Under the pieces are notes generated by a model. That model was not told the origin of the DNA and searched no databases. It was given only the letters and a program-made list of their open reading frames with translations. The translations under genes were made by a program, and so were the position numbers. Shown here one piece after another: positions 33,621 through 45,420 of a stretch of 64,000 nt of DNA (positions within the stretch are counted from its first letter, which is position 1; each line of letters begins with the position of its first letter). This DNA is from Prorocentrum cordatum (taxonomy: Eukaryota > Sar > Dinophyceae > Prorocentrales > Prorocentraceae): contig CAUYUJ010000969.1 of the NCBI GenBank assembly GCA_963575745.1, forward strand, positions 127,954 to 191,953, read 5' to 3'.

Positions 33621-35580
33621 TTATCCACACGGCTGGGCGAAGGGCGACGCCCCAGACCCGCCGGGTGGCCCGCCAGATTAAGCCAAGATGTCTTGAGCCA
33701 TGGTCACCCGCCCCGAGTTCGCATGGGTTTCCGTCCACCGCGTTCGCATGGATACCGCCAGAGCCCGGGGGAATCCACGAGAAGCTGTAAGGATCAGCAG
33801 CAGGGGCAGGAGGCGCATAATATTCATATGGAAGAGAAGCAGATAGAGAGGAAGGCAGGGATGGAGGGAAGGGAAAGGAAGGGAAGGGAAGAAAAGAAAA
33901 CACATGATAGGGAGGGAGGGATTTTGGATTGCCTGCTCGTCGAAGCAACTAGCCTGTCGAGTTACGGCGGCGGCGCGGCTAGCGATGCAACTGAAATAGC
34001 GAGATCGCACGGGCACCTAAAGATTGCAGTATACAGTACCAGTACACCAAACCCACCTCTCCTTACGACCGACACGACGAGCACCTCCCACTAGAAAGGC
34101 GCGGCACGGGCTCGGGCTGTCGAGGCTGAGCCATCATCAGGCCAGCGAGCGCCGCTGAAACGTCATCGATCCCCCTCCATCCCAAACCGATCCAAGCCCA
34201 GACCCAACGCTTCCCAGTTCGTGACAGCAACTGGCAGCCGATTGGCACACAAACCGGCAGGTTGGCGATACGTCTGGGCGCCGAGAAATCGGCGGCACCA
34301 GGCAATGAGCGAATCCCTCTCCTCCGGAACCTACCCCCTGTCCTCTCACCACCTACCAACCCGACCCATATCAGACGAGACACGCCGCGGTCTGAGACAC
34401 GCGGAACCGAATCATCAGCTGGCAGCCGCGGGGCTCAACCCGCGCGGCAGGGCGGTGGGAGCACAGGCCCGCTCGGGCAGCGACTGAAAACCGTGGTCTG
34501 CGCTAGGACGAGCGGAGCGGCAGGCTGCACAAAGGAAGGCGGTCCTGCAGGCTTTGTGGCGCTGGATCCCTGCCCAAGAGAGGACCCCAATCTCCAACTG
34601 ACTGGCAGCTACGACGACACCATCGCAGCAGGGTGCACTCTCGCCCGATCCACGGATACACAAAGCAATGAGCTGCCAAAATGGCGCTGGCGTGGGCGCA
34701 AGAGAGCGCGCACGACGAAGTGAACGATCCCGCCCAGCTACCCCTCTGCTGCTGCCCATACCGTGCACAAGCCCTCCTCGCAAACTGCCCCTGCAAAGAG
34801 AGGCAGGCAGCGTGCAAGCAAGAGGGAGGGCGAGCACGCAAGCGAGAGAAGCTGGAAGCGAGAGAGCGGCGGCAAGCGAGAGAGGCTCGCTGGCAGGCTG
34901 GCGAGCCAGCCACCGTACCTCGCGGGCGGGGGGAGGCGAAACGGCGCTGCCCCCTACCGGCCAGCCTTGGAGGGGCCGCACCAGCAGGGGGGGGGGCGCA
35001 CGCGGTCAACAGGGGGAGGACTGCAGTCGCCCCGCACACAAGTGTGCGGGGGTCCATGCCCCGCAGGCCCTGGCTGCTTGCCTGCCAGGGCCACCTGGAC
35101 CTGACCCACGCCCAGGCACGTCGGAACGAAACTGACTGATCAATCAGCGCGGCGAGAGGCGGCTGGGGAAGGTACAAAGAGAGCGCGGGGCGGCAAGCAG
35201 AGGGGGCGGCTGGCGGCGAGAGAGCAAGAAAACGAAAAAGGCAGGTCGTTCCCTCGCTCGATCATCGTCGTCGTCGTCGTATCCCTCCTGATAGAAGCCT
35301 GCGACATCCACAGCACTAGCGAATCAGCAAGAATGACCTGCGGACTGCCTGAAGCACTGGCGAGATCGAGGAGAAATGCCCCGACGTTCACAGTGATAAC
35401 CTTCACCGTATACTGAGTGCGCCAGCCAACTGAGACATACACTGCCAAAACGGCAGAGGAGGGAAGAAGGAGGTGGGCAGGGACGGTGACAAATGGGGTG
35501 CGAAGTGTGTGAGAGATGCAAGAAGCCACCAGACGCGGGAAGAACGTCCGCCCGCCTGCGCTCCTCACCTCACTCCTCCA
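33620..35580. other. no gene supported
   Basis: Includes a GGGAA-rich tract (33845-33925), a GC-rich region with overlapping open frames on both strands (34.4-35.2 kb), and a (CGT)n run at 35264-35281. The competing frames have no domain and shared low-complexity composition. Confidence 0.35.
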
Positions 35581-35592
35581 CCCAACCTTCTT

Positions 35593-36246
35593 CTAGCCAA
35601 AGATATCGCTGCCGAAATTCGGCTGCAACGTCCAAGGAGCTATACGTGCGGCGAGGCGCGCCTTACGTCTATCTCTGGCCTCGGCGCGTTTGCGCTGAAT
35701 CATGTCACGCTGTGCGTCCGTGAGCTGAACTGGAGTGGGCACAGGAGGGGGAGCAGAGGCAGGGGCGACGTGTGACGCAGACGCTGAGTCTTCTAGAAAG
35801 GCAAGGGCGTCTGCGTATTCCTGCTCTTCGTCCGCCTCGGCAGGCCCTGCCTGCCGAGGAGTGGCACTGGGATCGAACACGAGGGACGGTTCGGGCAGAT
35901 CGGCAGCTGGCCTTTCACCTGGGAGCTCGGGGGGCAAGAACCTAGAGCTTTCAGGATCGGCGCGGAGGCGTCGCCTCGTGGTTCCTACGAAATCCGGGGC
36001 CCACTCCTCGTTCGTACCGAGATACGGGTCCCAGGCTACATAAAATGCCTCTAGTGCCCCACGGAGTGCCCCTTCCTCCTCCTCCAGGTCCTCAGGCCAT
36101 GCCTGACGGTCGCTCGTCACACGCATATGATTGACCGCATCCACAATACCGTGAGCCAAGACCTGACAAAGCGCCAGGGGGTTTGTCTTCTTTTTGGCCG
36201 TCCGCCATTCATCCTTCTGGCCGTCGAAACCCAAGAGTATTTCGTG
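35593..36246 (-). CDS. hypothetical protein, 5' end unresolved
   Basis: The minus frame ends with a stop at 35593 and is coding-like from about 36246 downward (HEILLGFDGQKDEW, then ALCQVLAHGIVDAVNH, WPEDLEEEEGALRGALEAFY and DPYLGTNEEWAPDF). The middle is Pro/Ala/Glu-rich and probably disordered. The C-terminus has a basic helix (DAQRDMIQRKRAEARDRRKA) and a hydrophobic tail. The frame upstream becomes Ser/Cys/Arg-rich through a GCA/GGA repeat and enters the assembly gap, so the true start may lie in or beyond the gap, or behind an intron. No family recognised. Composition is GC-rich with diverse residues, which supports a real exon. Confidence 0.5.
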   Translation of the reverse strand, partial: HEILLGFDGQKDEWRTAKKKTNPLALCQVLAHGIVDAVNHMRVTSDRQAWPEDLEEEEGALRGALEAFYVAWDPYLGTNEEWAPDFVGTTRRRLRADPESSRFLPPELPGERPAADLPEPSLVFDPSATPRQAGPAEADEEQEYADALAFLEDSASASHVAPASAPPPVPTPVQLTDAQRDMIQRKRAEARDRRKARLAARIAPWTLQPNFGSDIFG

Positions 36247-36400
36247 GGCGTTCCGACCGTGGGAGGGAGGGAGGGAGGAGGAGCAGCAGCAGCAGCAGGA
36301 GCGGCAGGAAGAAAGGGGGGAGGGGCCTCCTCCCTCATTGTCCGTTCTCCTCTCTCTTCGTTCGTACCTCCTCCTCCTCCTCCTCCTCCTCCTCCTCCTC

Positions 36401-36500
36401 NNNNNNNNNNNNNNNNNNNNNNNNNNNNNNNNNNNNNNNNNNNNNNNNNNNNNNNNNNNNNNNNNNNNNNNNNNNNNNNNNNNNNNNNNNNNNNNNNNNN
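36401..36500. other. assembly gap (100 N)
   Basis: Exactly 100 N bases, bordered on the left by (CCT)n and on the right by the TCGGGCAA array. True size unknown. Confidence 1.
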
Positions 36501-36635
36501 GGCAACTATCGGGCAATTGTCGGGCGCGTCTCGGGCAAATTGCGGTCGTGTTCCGAATTCAATTTCGGGCGAGTCTCAAGATATTATCGGGCAATTCTCG
36601 GGCAAATTTCGGGCGCGTCTCGGGCAACCTTGATA
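36501..36635 (+). repeat. TCGGGCAA minisatellite, left of the transposase-like gene
   Basis: Units of about 11 bp such as TCGGGCAATTC and TCGGGCAAATT, with CGGGCGCGTC variants. The same array in the same orientation lies at 39425-39610, on the other side of the gene at 36961-39238. Confidence 0.85.
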
Positions 36636-36668
36636 TAACAATGGCCGACGTGAAGACCCCGATCGGGA

Positions 36669-36731
36669 TCCGCCTCCGTTTCGCGGCATGTCTGATATTG
36701 CCAGTGGCGCCGCCTCCGTTTCGCGGCATGT
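36669..36731 (+). repeat. 40-bp direct repeat, two copies
   Basis: CGCCTCCGTTTCGCGGCATG occurs at 36670 and 36710, in the putative 5' region of the gene starting at 36961. Confidence 0.85.
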
Positions 36732-36928
36732 CCATTGTTGACAGAGAGGGGGCGCGGAGAGCGCGCTGGAGATCGGGAATGACATCCTCCCTCACCGCCC
36801 CGCACCCCCTTCCCCACATCCCATCCATCGGACCGTCCGATGGACGCGGAGGGAGGAAGTGCGGGGGTGAAGATACGGAGATGATGTCAGTCCTATCCTT
36901 GGTGCAACGGCCACATGCGTGATTGGTG

Positions 36929-36949
36929 TCCGTAGCCGTCTTGGCTCAG
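36929..36949 (+). other. spliced-leader relic
   Basis: TCCGTAGCCGTCTTGGCTCA followed by G, eleven bases upstream of ATG 36961. It matches the dinoflagellate spliced leader (CCGTAGCCATTT...GGCTCAAG) at all but about three positions. A relic in genomic DNA marks a retroposed mRNA, or a trans-splicing site region derived from one. Confidence 0.85.
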
Positions 36950-36960
36950 AGGTTTGCTGA

Positions 36961-39238
36961 ATGGGGAAGCGAGGCCGACGCTCCAGATCGCCACCATATC
37001 GACAGTTTAGCTGGGAGCGCGATGATGATCGCTTCGCTGGGGGCCTGCACGGTGGCGCGAGCTCCGAGGATTCGGCGGACCTGGAGGACCACTTGCTGCA
37101 GCTGTACGCGACGGGGCGCATCGACGCAAAGGCCCTTTGCTTGACTTGCTTCTTCGCGGTCAAAGCTGGGGCCAGAGGAACATTGTTGGAGAAGTTGCAG
37201 TTCGGCCCAGGCAAGCAAAGTGGCAAATATGCGAAACATTTGAGAGATGCCTTACCTGAACAAGTTTCGGCGCCAGAGTTGCATTTCTTAGACCTACCTG
37301 TGTATTTGAACGGTGCTCGGACGGTGAAACCGTTTGCATGTGCACCCCCTCACGAATGTTTGGAGGCCGAGCTAGACCATCTTCGAAACCAAGGCATAGA
37401 GGTGACCAACATGGCATTGGATACCGATTGGTCTGAAGCGTTCCTTGGCCGCGACCATTACGATATGCCAGGCGACACGCGCCCAGCATTTCCAGTTGCT
37501 CTCTATTTTGATGGCATCAAATACACCCGCTCGATTGGCCCTGGACGGGCCGACTCGGTGTTCGCAGTGACTTGTTATAATTTGTGCACTAAATCAAGGC
37601 ACGTCATCGCTGTGTTGAGCAAGAAAGAGCAATGCAAATGTGGCTGTCGCGGATGGGACTCGCACTGGCAGATATTCAATTATATTAGGTGGTCGATGAA
37701 GGCCCGAAGGACGCCCACAAGCGGAACCCCCGCACTAGGAATTGGGTCGGGGAGGATTAAGGGGGAGGGGGACATGTGAGGGGGGAGGAACACGAGGAGC
37801 GACGGAATAACACGAGGAACGAGGACCACGAACAGCATGTATTCCTTCACGCATCCCTTCGAGGAGACGCGTGAAGGAATACATAACGTTCAGCGTGCTG
37901 CTTCGACCCCCCCCCCCAGGCAGCAGCTAAAGGCGTGAGGCCCAATGCGCGGTGGGACGGCGCTCCATGGGGCGAGGGGTCAAAGTCAGGTGAGATAGCG
38001 GAGATCCCGATGGGCGCCAGATACCTGCTAGTGCAAGTGAAAGCCGACTGGATGGAACTCAGCAGCACTTTGGGGTTCCCGACCTGGGCTTCGTTTTTTT
38101 CGCCATGTTTCCTTTGCGCATGCACGAGAGACACCATGTACGATTTCAGCCATGCGACTGTGCACAACCTGGGCTGGGGCAAACGGGGCAACTCGTATGA
38201 GGTCGAGTGCAGCAGCCATGAAATTATGGTGGATGTGGTCTCGGATGATGTCAGACAGTTGATCGTGCAGATTGGTAAGCTCCGCCTGGCGAAAAAGAAA
38301 ACATGCCTTGGCCGAATCCTCGGCGAAGACGTCCCAACGCTTGGATTGAGGAAAGGGGACAGGCTGGATCCATGTACAGATTTGCCCAACACGGATGACT
38401 TTGAGACTCGGAGCACCCCGTTCGTTTGCGTGTTTTGGAGGGCGAGGTTAGACGACAGAGGCAGGATCGCGTCGTGGGTTCTCCGCCGCAATCCGTTATT
38501 TTGCCCAGAGCTGGGGACCACGCCAGACAGTGTGCTGCACTTAGACACGCTTCATACACTATATTTAGGAGTGTTCCAGACATTCGTGTTGAAAGTGCTT
38601 ACGTGCCTAGTTGACGCCAATATATTCAATGTTGTAGGACCACAGGAGGTCATCCGGGCAGTGAGTCTTAAAAGATTGTTCAGCGATTATAAAGGTTGGT
38701 GCAACACACACACAACATCGACAAAAGCTATCAGTTGAGTACACTAACGACATCAATGGTATACCAGAAGAGGGGGAACACAGAATTAAAAACAAAAGCT
38801 GCCGAGACAGGCATCCTCCTCCGGTGGGCACATGAGTATTGCACCCGTCCTGGTGGCACGCCGTTTCCTGAACGTGATACCCTCGGAGCAGCTGGTACTT
38901 GTATTATTGATTATATGTCAATCCTCCGTAGGTGTGGAATTCGTGTCGGTGTGGATGACTGTCGCGAACTAATGTTTTTATGCCTAAGACATTTGACACT
39001 GATGGATGACGCGGGATGTGAACCCCTGCCAAAATCACATATGTTTGTGCACATCACGCAGAGGGTGCACATTCAAGGCAACCCACGTTTCTACAGTACC
39101 TTCTTGGACGAAACCCTGAACCTTGCGATTGCAAAGATGGCAGCAGCTGCTCATAGAACAAACTGGGAAGAATCGATTATGCGTCGATCCCGTTTGCTAC
39201 CGCTCGTTTCGAAGAACTGTGCGTTCGCAGCAGTGTGA
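36961..39238 (+). CDS. transposase-like protein of a dinoflagellate family, three exons
   Basis: Exons 36961-37701, 37920-38693 and 38768-39238 join in phase 0 to about 661 residues. Visible motifs in order: a basic N-terminus (GKRGRRSRSPP); FPVALYFDGIKYTRS followed by SVFAVTCYNL...VIAVLSK (about 175-215); CKCGCRG (about 228); ADWMEL...PCFLCAC (about 290); LDTLHTLYLGV (about 456); LKTKAAETG; PKSHMFVH (about 593); NPRFYSTFLDETL (about 615). A strand-Asp-Gly, a later D..H....G, and a final Glu after a His-rich helix recall DDE transposases of the CACTA/TNP2 type; this is inference. The minus-strand gene at 56745-58501 has the same motif order. A spliced-leader relic lies directly upstream and TCGGGCAA arrays flank the gene. 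Intron 1 is GC-AG; the second is 73-77 nt with an ambiguous AG|G border. Confidence 0.75.
37702..37919 (+). other. 218-nt intron containing a 15-bp inverted repeat
   Basis: Begins GC after AAG (37701) and ends CCCCCCCAG. It joins the exons in phase 0. Internally TGTATTCCTTCACGC and GCGTGAAGGAATACA pair perfectly around a 15-nt loop (37838-37882). A non-canonical donor with an internal inverted repeat recalls introner elements. Confidence 0.7.
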
Positions 39239-39424
39239 AAGAAGGTCAGGAGAACGCAATGCATCATCATCACCATCATCATCACCAGCATCATCAATCA
39301 ACAACCACGTTGAAATTCAACAACGCAACACATAACATAAACACAACAAGGGTTGAGAGAAGGAATGTAGGATAGTAGGGTTAGCCTAGTGGAAGGCAAG
39401 GCAGACCAATAACTCGGCCAACAC

Positions 39425-39610
39425 ACGGTCAAATTTCGGGCAAATTCCAGGAGTTTCGGGCACACCTCGGACAAGTATCGGGCAAATCTAGATCGGGCAA
39501 ATCTCGGGCAATTCTCGGGCACAGCTCTGGCAAGTCTCGGGCAAATATCGGGCAAGCATTCCGACGTGTATCGGGCGAGTCTCGGGCACGTTTCGGGCAT
39601 GTCTCAATCG
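39425..39610 (+). repeat. TCGGGCAA minisatellite, right of the transposase-like gene
   Basis: Same ~11-bp unit and orientation as 36501-36635, with more variants (TCGGGCACAGC, TCGGGCAAGCA). A further GCTCGGGCAACGCTCGGG lies at 39659. Confidence 0.85.
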
Positions 39611-39807
39611 CGGTGCTAGAAAGCATCTGCCAGGCATACACCAGGCGATCTTCGCAAGCTCGGGCAACGCTCGGGGGCATTCTCACATGTCCATGCTCGC
39701 GCAATGCCCGATCCCGCTCGAGAAACGAATGACGCCCCCCCCCCGTTGAGGATCATGCCCCAGTGGCTCCGACGCCCCGCCTCCCCGCGCACCCGAAGGC
39801 CGCCATG

Positions 39808-41321
39808 AGCATCAAGAGGAAGACCGAGACGGAGGGGGGGAGCATCAAGAAGAACAAGGCTAGCGAGCTGGCGAACACCAGCGAGTTGACTGAGGACGTC
39901 ATGCACGACATCACTACGGAATGGCAGGACCGACCGCCCCGCCGCTTCGAGATCCGACTGGATGATACAGGGCGCGGTTCGGCAGTTGCGCGCATGCGCG
40001 GGCGGGGGGGGGAGGGCAGGGCGGGGAATGGCCAATCGCAGAAGCCGAGTTCAGCTCGATGCGGTCGTCGATGCGACAGTTGGGAGACACGACTGCGCTC
40101 CCCCTCCTTCCTTCTAAAGGTTGCTCCCCTTCTCTCAGATATTAGTTATGTCCCTCTCCTTCTCTCGTCCGCTCTATCGATGTATCTCGTTATATACATG
40201 TGTACATTATAGATAGACGTGTCTGCATTTGCATTTACGTGGTCACACACGCGAGCTAATGCATACATATAGTCAGTGTGCGGCGGGCACACACGTGCAC
40301 GCTTGCAAGTTGTTCAGCACATCTATACTTGTACATGTGCACACGTATGTACATAAATGTATGGGTATGTCGTACACGCATGTGTGGTCCACCCTCTGTC
40401 TTTGTACGCGTGGGCATACGTGCACACGCATTCATATGTATGCACACATCTCGATACAATATCACGCCCCTCGCATGATATGACTGACTCGAACCCTCTT
40501 CGTTTGTATATACGCATATGCAGGCATAGACATATGGTTTTTACACGCACGTGTTCATGCATGTTCAATATATATATATACATATATACATATATATATA
40601 TATACATGTGTGGACGCTTGCGTGAATCCTAGCGATGTCGATGTTTGTCTATGTGCACCACCGCTCGGCATGGCCCAAATGGTTTCGCTCGCGCTGTTGC
40701 TGCAGCCGTGTAAACCTACATCGCAAACCACGTTTCTCATATCTTGCATATGTTATGTATGATCCCTCTTTGAACTATATGCTCCACTCGCTGTCTGCAT
40801 CGGTGATTTCTTTCTCGCCCCTCCCTCCCCCCTGTCGCGCCTCGCACCCGCCCTCTCTGCGCGTATAGACCTGTCGTCAAACACTCACGTTATTGTTCAG
40901 CTCGCCTACGTAATAATGGCTCATATCTTATTGTTATGCAACGGGGCTGCCCCTCTCTCCGTCCCCCGCGCGTGCGGGGTGCGATCGTATTCCGCTCATC
41001 TGAGTGTGAACGCATGCGTTTATACACAATTGCGCGGCTGTGCATTTCTACGCATAGCTCTGCCATAGGGTGAGAAGACGTATGTATGTATATATATATA
41101 TATATGTGTACACACATGCATCGATGACAGCGTGGTAATGTCTCTCCCCGCGCGCGTGCGTAGACGCGCCGCATGTGCACGCACATGTATGTACATTCTC
41201 GCGTTACACACATGTGCACACACGTTCCCTCTCTCTCTGTCGCTCTACCTCTCTCTCTGGCACCTCGTTCTTTCTTTCTCTCTGGTTCGTTCGTGATGTG
41301 TGGTTTGTGTTTCCGCTTTTT

Positions 41322-41371
<50 letters not shown>

Positions 41372-44029
41372 CCGTCTCACACGCTACCTCGCCCCTCCCG
41401 CGCTATCCCGTCAGAAGGAACTGGCGCGCGACCTCATGACCGACAATGGCGCCAAGCCCCCCGACCACCTCCACGTCTTGTCCATTGGGTGCGGCATGAA
41501 CACGGGGGCGATCGCGATCAAGGAGGCTCGCGCGATCGGAGATGAGGACACGATTGAGGAGGAGGAGGAGGAGGAGGAGGAGGAGGAGTAGGCGGCGGAG
41601 GAGAAGAGGAGGAGGAGGAGGAGGAAGAGTGGGATATCTGATAGAGACATGGAGGGGAATGCGCATGGGATGCAGGACAGCACGGGGAGGGATGACACAG
41701 GGGAGGGGGGAGAAACAATATGAAATGTGGGAGGATCTGTACCTACGTCTGGGCCCTCACAACACCCTCCCTTCACCAAATCTCATCATCCTCCCCATCC
41801 TCCCTTTCTCATCGTCCTCCTCCGTGCCCCTTCATCCCTCATTTGTCGTCGCTCTCCCATCCAAACTCCTCGTACGTCCCTCGTCCACTGGCCCTTCCTC
41901 GCACCCCCCGCCCCCGCCCTCCAATGCCGGTTGAACCCCCTCCCGCGCCCCGCAGATGGGGATCCGCGTGACCAACTACTGCTACGACAAGAAGGAGTGG
42001 CTGCAGCGGCACGCCATATGGGTGGCGAACGGCGCGTCGACCCACGCGCACGCTCCCTGCGACTTCACGAAGGCCACAAGGGGGGGGCGCGGAGGGCTAC
42101 CCTTCAGCGTAAGAGCATGCTGAAAGGTGAGAGCTTCAAATGTCCGTTCGAGGACCCCCTCTGGGCCCTTTCTTAGGGCGTCCTGGGGCCCTCTGCGGCC
42201 GTCTGGGAGCCCTCGGGCAGTCTGGGAGCCCTCTTGGGAGCCCCTTGGGCCGTCTTGGGACGATCTTCGGGGCCTCGCGGGCCGTCTTGAACGCTGTCAA
42301 AGCCCACTATAAGAATATGATTCAACCCCCCCCAAAAAAAAAAAAACAACAACAACAACAAAATGTTTTTCCGATAAGGATGAGGCCATTTGTGCCTCTT
42401 GGGCTCTCTCGGGAGAGGCCTCTTGGAGGCCTCTTGGGGCGTAATTGGGGGCTTCTTGGCGGTATGAGAGGCGTCTCTGAGGCCATCTTGAGCCAGCTAG
42501 CTTGACCGTCTTGGAGGGCATCTAAGCTGTCGTGGAGCGGGGAAGAAAGCTCCTGGAGCCCCGCCACCGCCATGGAGGAGTGGGCCTGCCCCCCCCCCCG
42601 AGCCTCGAACGCCAGTTATACACGCACACGCACACACATACGTATATTTATATTTATATAAACAAATCAACTAAAACATGAACCAAACACACATACATGA
42701 ACAAACATTTAAGCAACTCAGCATGTATATATATAATACATGTATGCACGTACGTACACATGCATACATATATGCATGCATGAATGCATGCATGATTGAA
42801 TGTATGTAGGTACGGATGCATGTACGTGCGTCTGTATGTATATGCGTATATATGCATGCATGCATGGATGGATGCACTTGCATGGGTATAAGCATTTAGG
42901 CGTAACTGCGTTTATAAATGACGTCAAACATTATAGAGTTAAACAGATATGTTGGAAGGATGGAGCAGGAGGGAATGTCAAGGAATACGTGCGAACATAC
43001 CAATGTTGTAAGTTTCTCGGCATCCAACATGACCTCGATGCAAGTCGTTCCATCTGTCATTAATCTGCGTCACGTGCCCGCCATGTGTTGCGGAGGTGGT
43101 GTGCGCATGCTTCTCGAGCGAGGTAACTGCGGCATTCAAGAGCCGTGCGCCCGCATCCATCTCGCCCGCGCCGCCCCTGCGCCCGCCAGTTGAACCTGAA
43201 CAAGATCAGGGACGCGCAGGTGATCATCGCCGCACCAGACAGTGCACCATTCCCTGTTGACGGCCAGGGGTTGCAGAAGGACGATGACGACAACGAATGG
43301 TTGTCGATGCTTGCATGCATTGTGGGCCAAGCGCGCCGAGAGACCGAGGCGCTCGAGATATTTGTGATTGAGACCCAGCTAGAGCTAGCAGATGTCCCGC
43401 CTGGGCGGGCGGCCAGCCAAGCAGACGAAGTGATCGAATATCTGACTTCAGAGCTCGGGGATGGTTGGTGCGTTTGGCCATGGCTGCTGAGCTCGGAGCA
43501 GCTGGGGCTGCCCCAGGAGCGCACTAGGATGCACATCTGTGGTAGGAGGAACAAGCTGTTCAAGGATGGAGCGGACCATCCACCATGTTTGCGCCCAGAA
43601 CAGTTCCGTTTGCCAAAGTTTCAGCTGGCAGATATGCTCGACAGGAGCCTCCCGAAGGTCCAGGTGACTGACCTGGATGATGCCATGCAGGCGAATTTAA
43701 GATCGTACAAGGATATTTGCATGCTCGAGTCTGCTGGCAACATTTATGTGTGTGATTTAAGCACGCCCCCCAAAGACTTGCCGAGGGCGAACATTTGCCC
43801 CGAGCTCACGCAAGACAACCATCACTTGTTTGTCTTTGAAAAGGGGACGCTGGATTTCACGATCCATCGGTTCCTGTCGCCAGCAGAGAGGTTCATGATT
43901 CAAGGCTTCTCCCCCGAGGTTGCCACTAATTTTTCAGATGCCATCTGTGCTGTCTCAGCCTCGGGCGCTGCGTGCTCGATGGTCCGCATTGGCCTCTCAG
44001 TGGCATGCTGCTTTACAGACCACCGCTAA
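39808..44029 (+). CDS. C5-cytosine methyltransferase-like protein, catalytic Cys replaced by Ser
   Basis: Exons inferred: 39808 to about 39985 (MSIKRKTETEGG, start plausible but not proven), 41415 to about 41560, 41956-42108 (donor GTAAGA) and 43190-44029. Exon 2 has LHVLSIGCGMNTGAIAI, fitting the SAM-binding motif I. Exon 3 (YCYDKKEWLQRH...HAPCDFT) fits motifs II-III. Exon 4 has AQVIIAAPDSAPFPVDGQG, aligning to motif IV (GPPCQ.FS..G); EIFVIETQLELAD (VI); LPQERTRMHICGRR (VIII, Q.R.R); HRFLSPAERFMIQGFSPE (IX); and AVSASGAACSMVRIGLS (X). In motif IV the nucleophile Cys aligns to Ser (AGT at about 43249), predicting loss of methyl transfer unless the alignment is shifted. Exon 2's 3' border is obscured by a GGA run. 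Introns hold TA, CT, CATA and GGCCTCTTGGG repeats. It may be an inactive paralogue or derive from a retroelement-borne methyltransferase. Confidence 0.7.
40140..41405 (+). repeat. intronic microsatellites
   Basis: Within the presumed first intron of the methyltransferase-like gene: CA/TA-rich sequence (40190-40620), TATATA near 41090, TCTCTC-rich sequence from 41225 and a (CT)n run at 41325-41368. Confidence 0.8.
42130..42560 (+). repeat. GGGCCTCTTGGG dispersed minisatellite
   Basis: Member of the TCTTGGGGCC family, lying in the last intron of the methyltransferase-like gene and interrupted by C8A12 and (AAC)n near 42335. Confidence 0.7.
42610..42900 (+). repeat. CA/ATGC-rich microsatellites
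   Basis: ACACAC, TATAT and (ATGC)n tracts in the same intron. Confidence 0.8.
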
Positions 44030-44099
44030 GTGTCATTGCGACGTGCAGCGTCGCCGCGACTCGAGGGTGCGCTCTGTGCAACCGCCCATGTAGAGGAGA

Positions 44100-44192
44100 T
44101 GAGGGCGACCATGCAGGGGGGGAGTACCCACCTATATATATATGTATATATATACATACATACATACATACATGCATGCATGAATACATACA

Positions 44193-44224
<32 letters not shown>

Positions 44225-44958
44225 CATACCTATACATACATATACATACATGTACATACATATACATACATATACATACATATACATACATACATACATA
44301 CATACATCATATGCATACAAGCACGTTTAGAATTATACGTACATGCTTATATACGTATACACCTATGTATATACATTCATATTCATGGCTATGAAGGTTA
44401 CGTCAACTCGCACACGTTCGGACATATATGAGTATACAAGGGCGCACGCACACATATGCGCATGTAAGCCTACGCTTGCAACGCCTCCATGCACATGCAT
44501 CGATACGCATATATAGATACACACATATCTGTATATGTATACAGAAATGTATGTATTATCACGTCGGTCCACGCATCGACTAAGACACCATGCGCCAAAC
44601 TCAATACATGTGTGTATATGTACAGTTGTAAGTGCATGCATATATGCTATCACACAACGGCATATTAACACACCTACACATATGTAAAGATGCGGGATGC
44701 ACGTGAGAGGGACGGATCGATATCTACGTATGGCGGGATACAGAAATATCGTGAGCGGGGGTGCCACAGAGGGGAACTAAGGAGAGCGAGAGCGAGAGAG
44801 AGAGAGAGAGAAAGCGAGACAATACTATCTACCAGAGAAAGAGAAAAAGAGAGAGAGAGGCAGAGATATAGAGAGATACCTACAACGTAAAAAGAGCGAC
44901 CGAGACCTGAACAGAGTGAGGGAGGGAGAAACAAAGAGAGAGGGACAGACAGATAACC

Positions 44959-44994
<36 letters not shown>

Positions 44995-45420
44995 ACAGCG
45001 AGAGAGAGAGAGAGAAATAAGAACGACGAAACGAATCAATAAAACTAGACAACAAAAAAAACTGATACGTCGGATACGCAACAACTGATGTCGGCGAATG
45101 CGACTTACAACAATGCGGTCTGGGGCTAGACGTCGAGCTAACGTTAGAAATCAAATCCATGGCGACACATGGGGGTGGGAACGCACATGCATACGATCAT
45201 ACAGACACACACACACACGTCGGCATTGCACTGGAAGCGGGGAGATACCGTTATATGACGCAATGTATTTAGATGAGGGCGATGGGCGCACTAATCAGAT
45301 TGACGTGCTTCGACGAAGGCGCTGCGTTATATATGTTTCCCGCTCGCTGCCAGTCTTGCCTGACAGTCGTTCCAGGCGGAGTTGCGTTTATCCTGCTGTC
45401 CTCTAGTCCTCCTGTCCTCC
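44100..45420 (+). repeat. (TACA)n, CATA and GA-rich arrays
   Basis: TACATACA array at 44130-44310, mixed TA/CA to 44690, GAGA-rich tract at 44785-45020, CACACA at 45207-45220. No gene recognised. Confidence 0.85.

Noticed and set aside
34415-35177. Several 140-220-codon frames on both strands
   Set aside because: Mutually overlapping in a GC-rich region with Ala/Arg/Pro bias and no domain.
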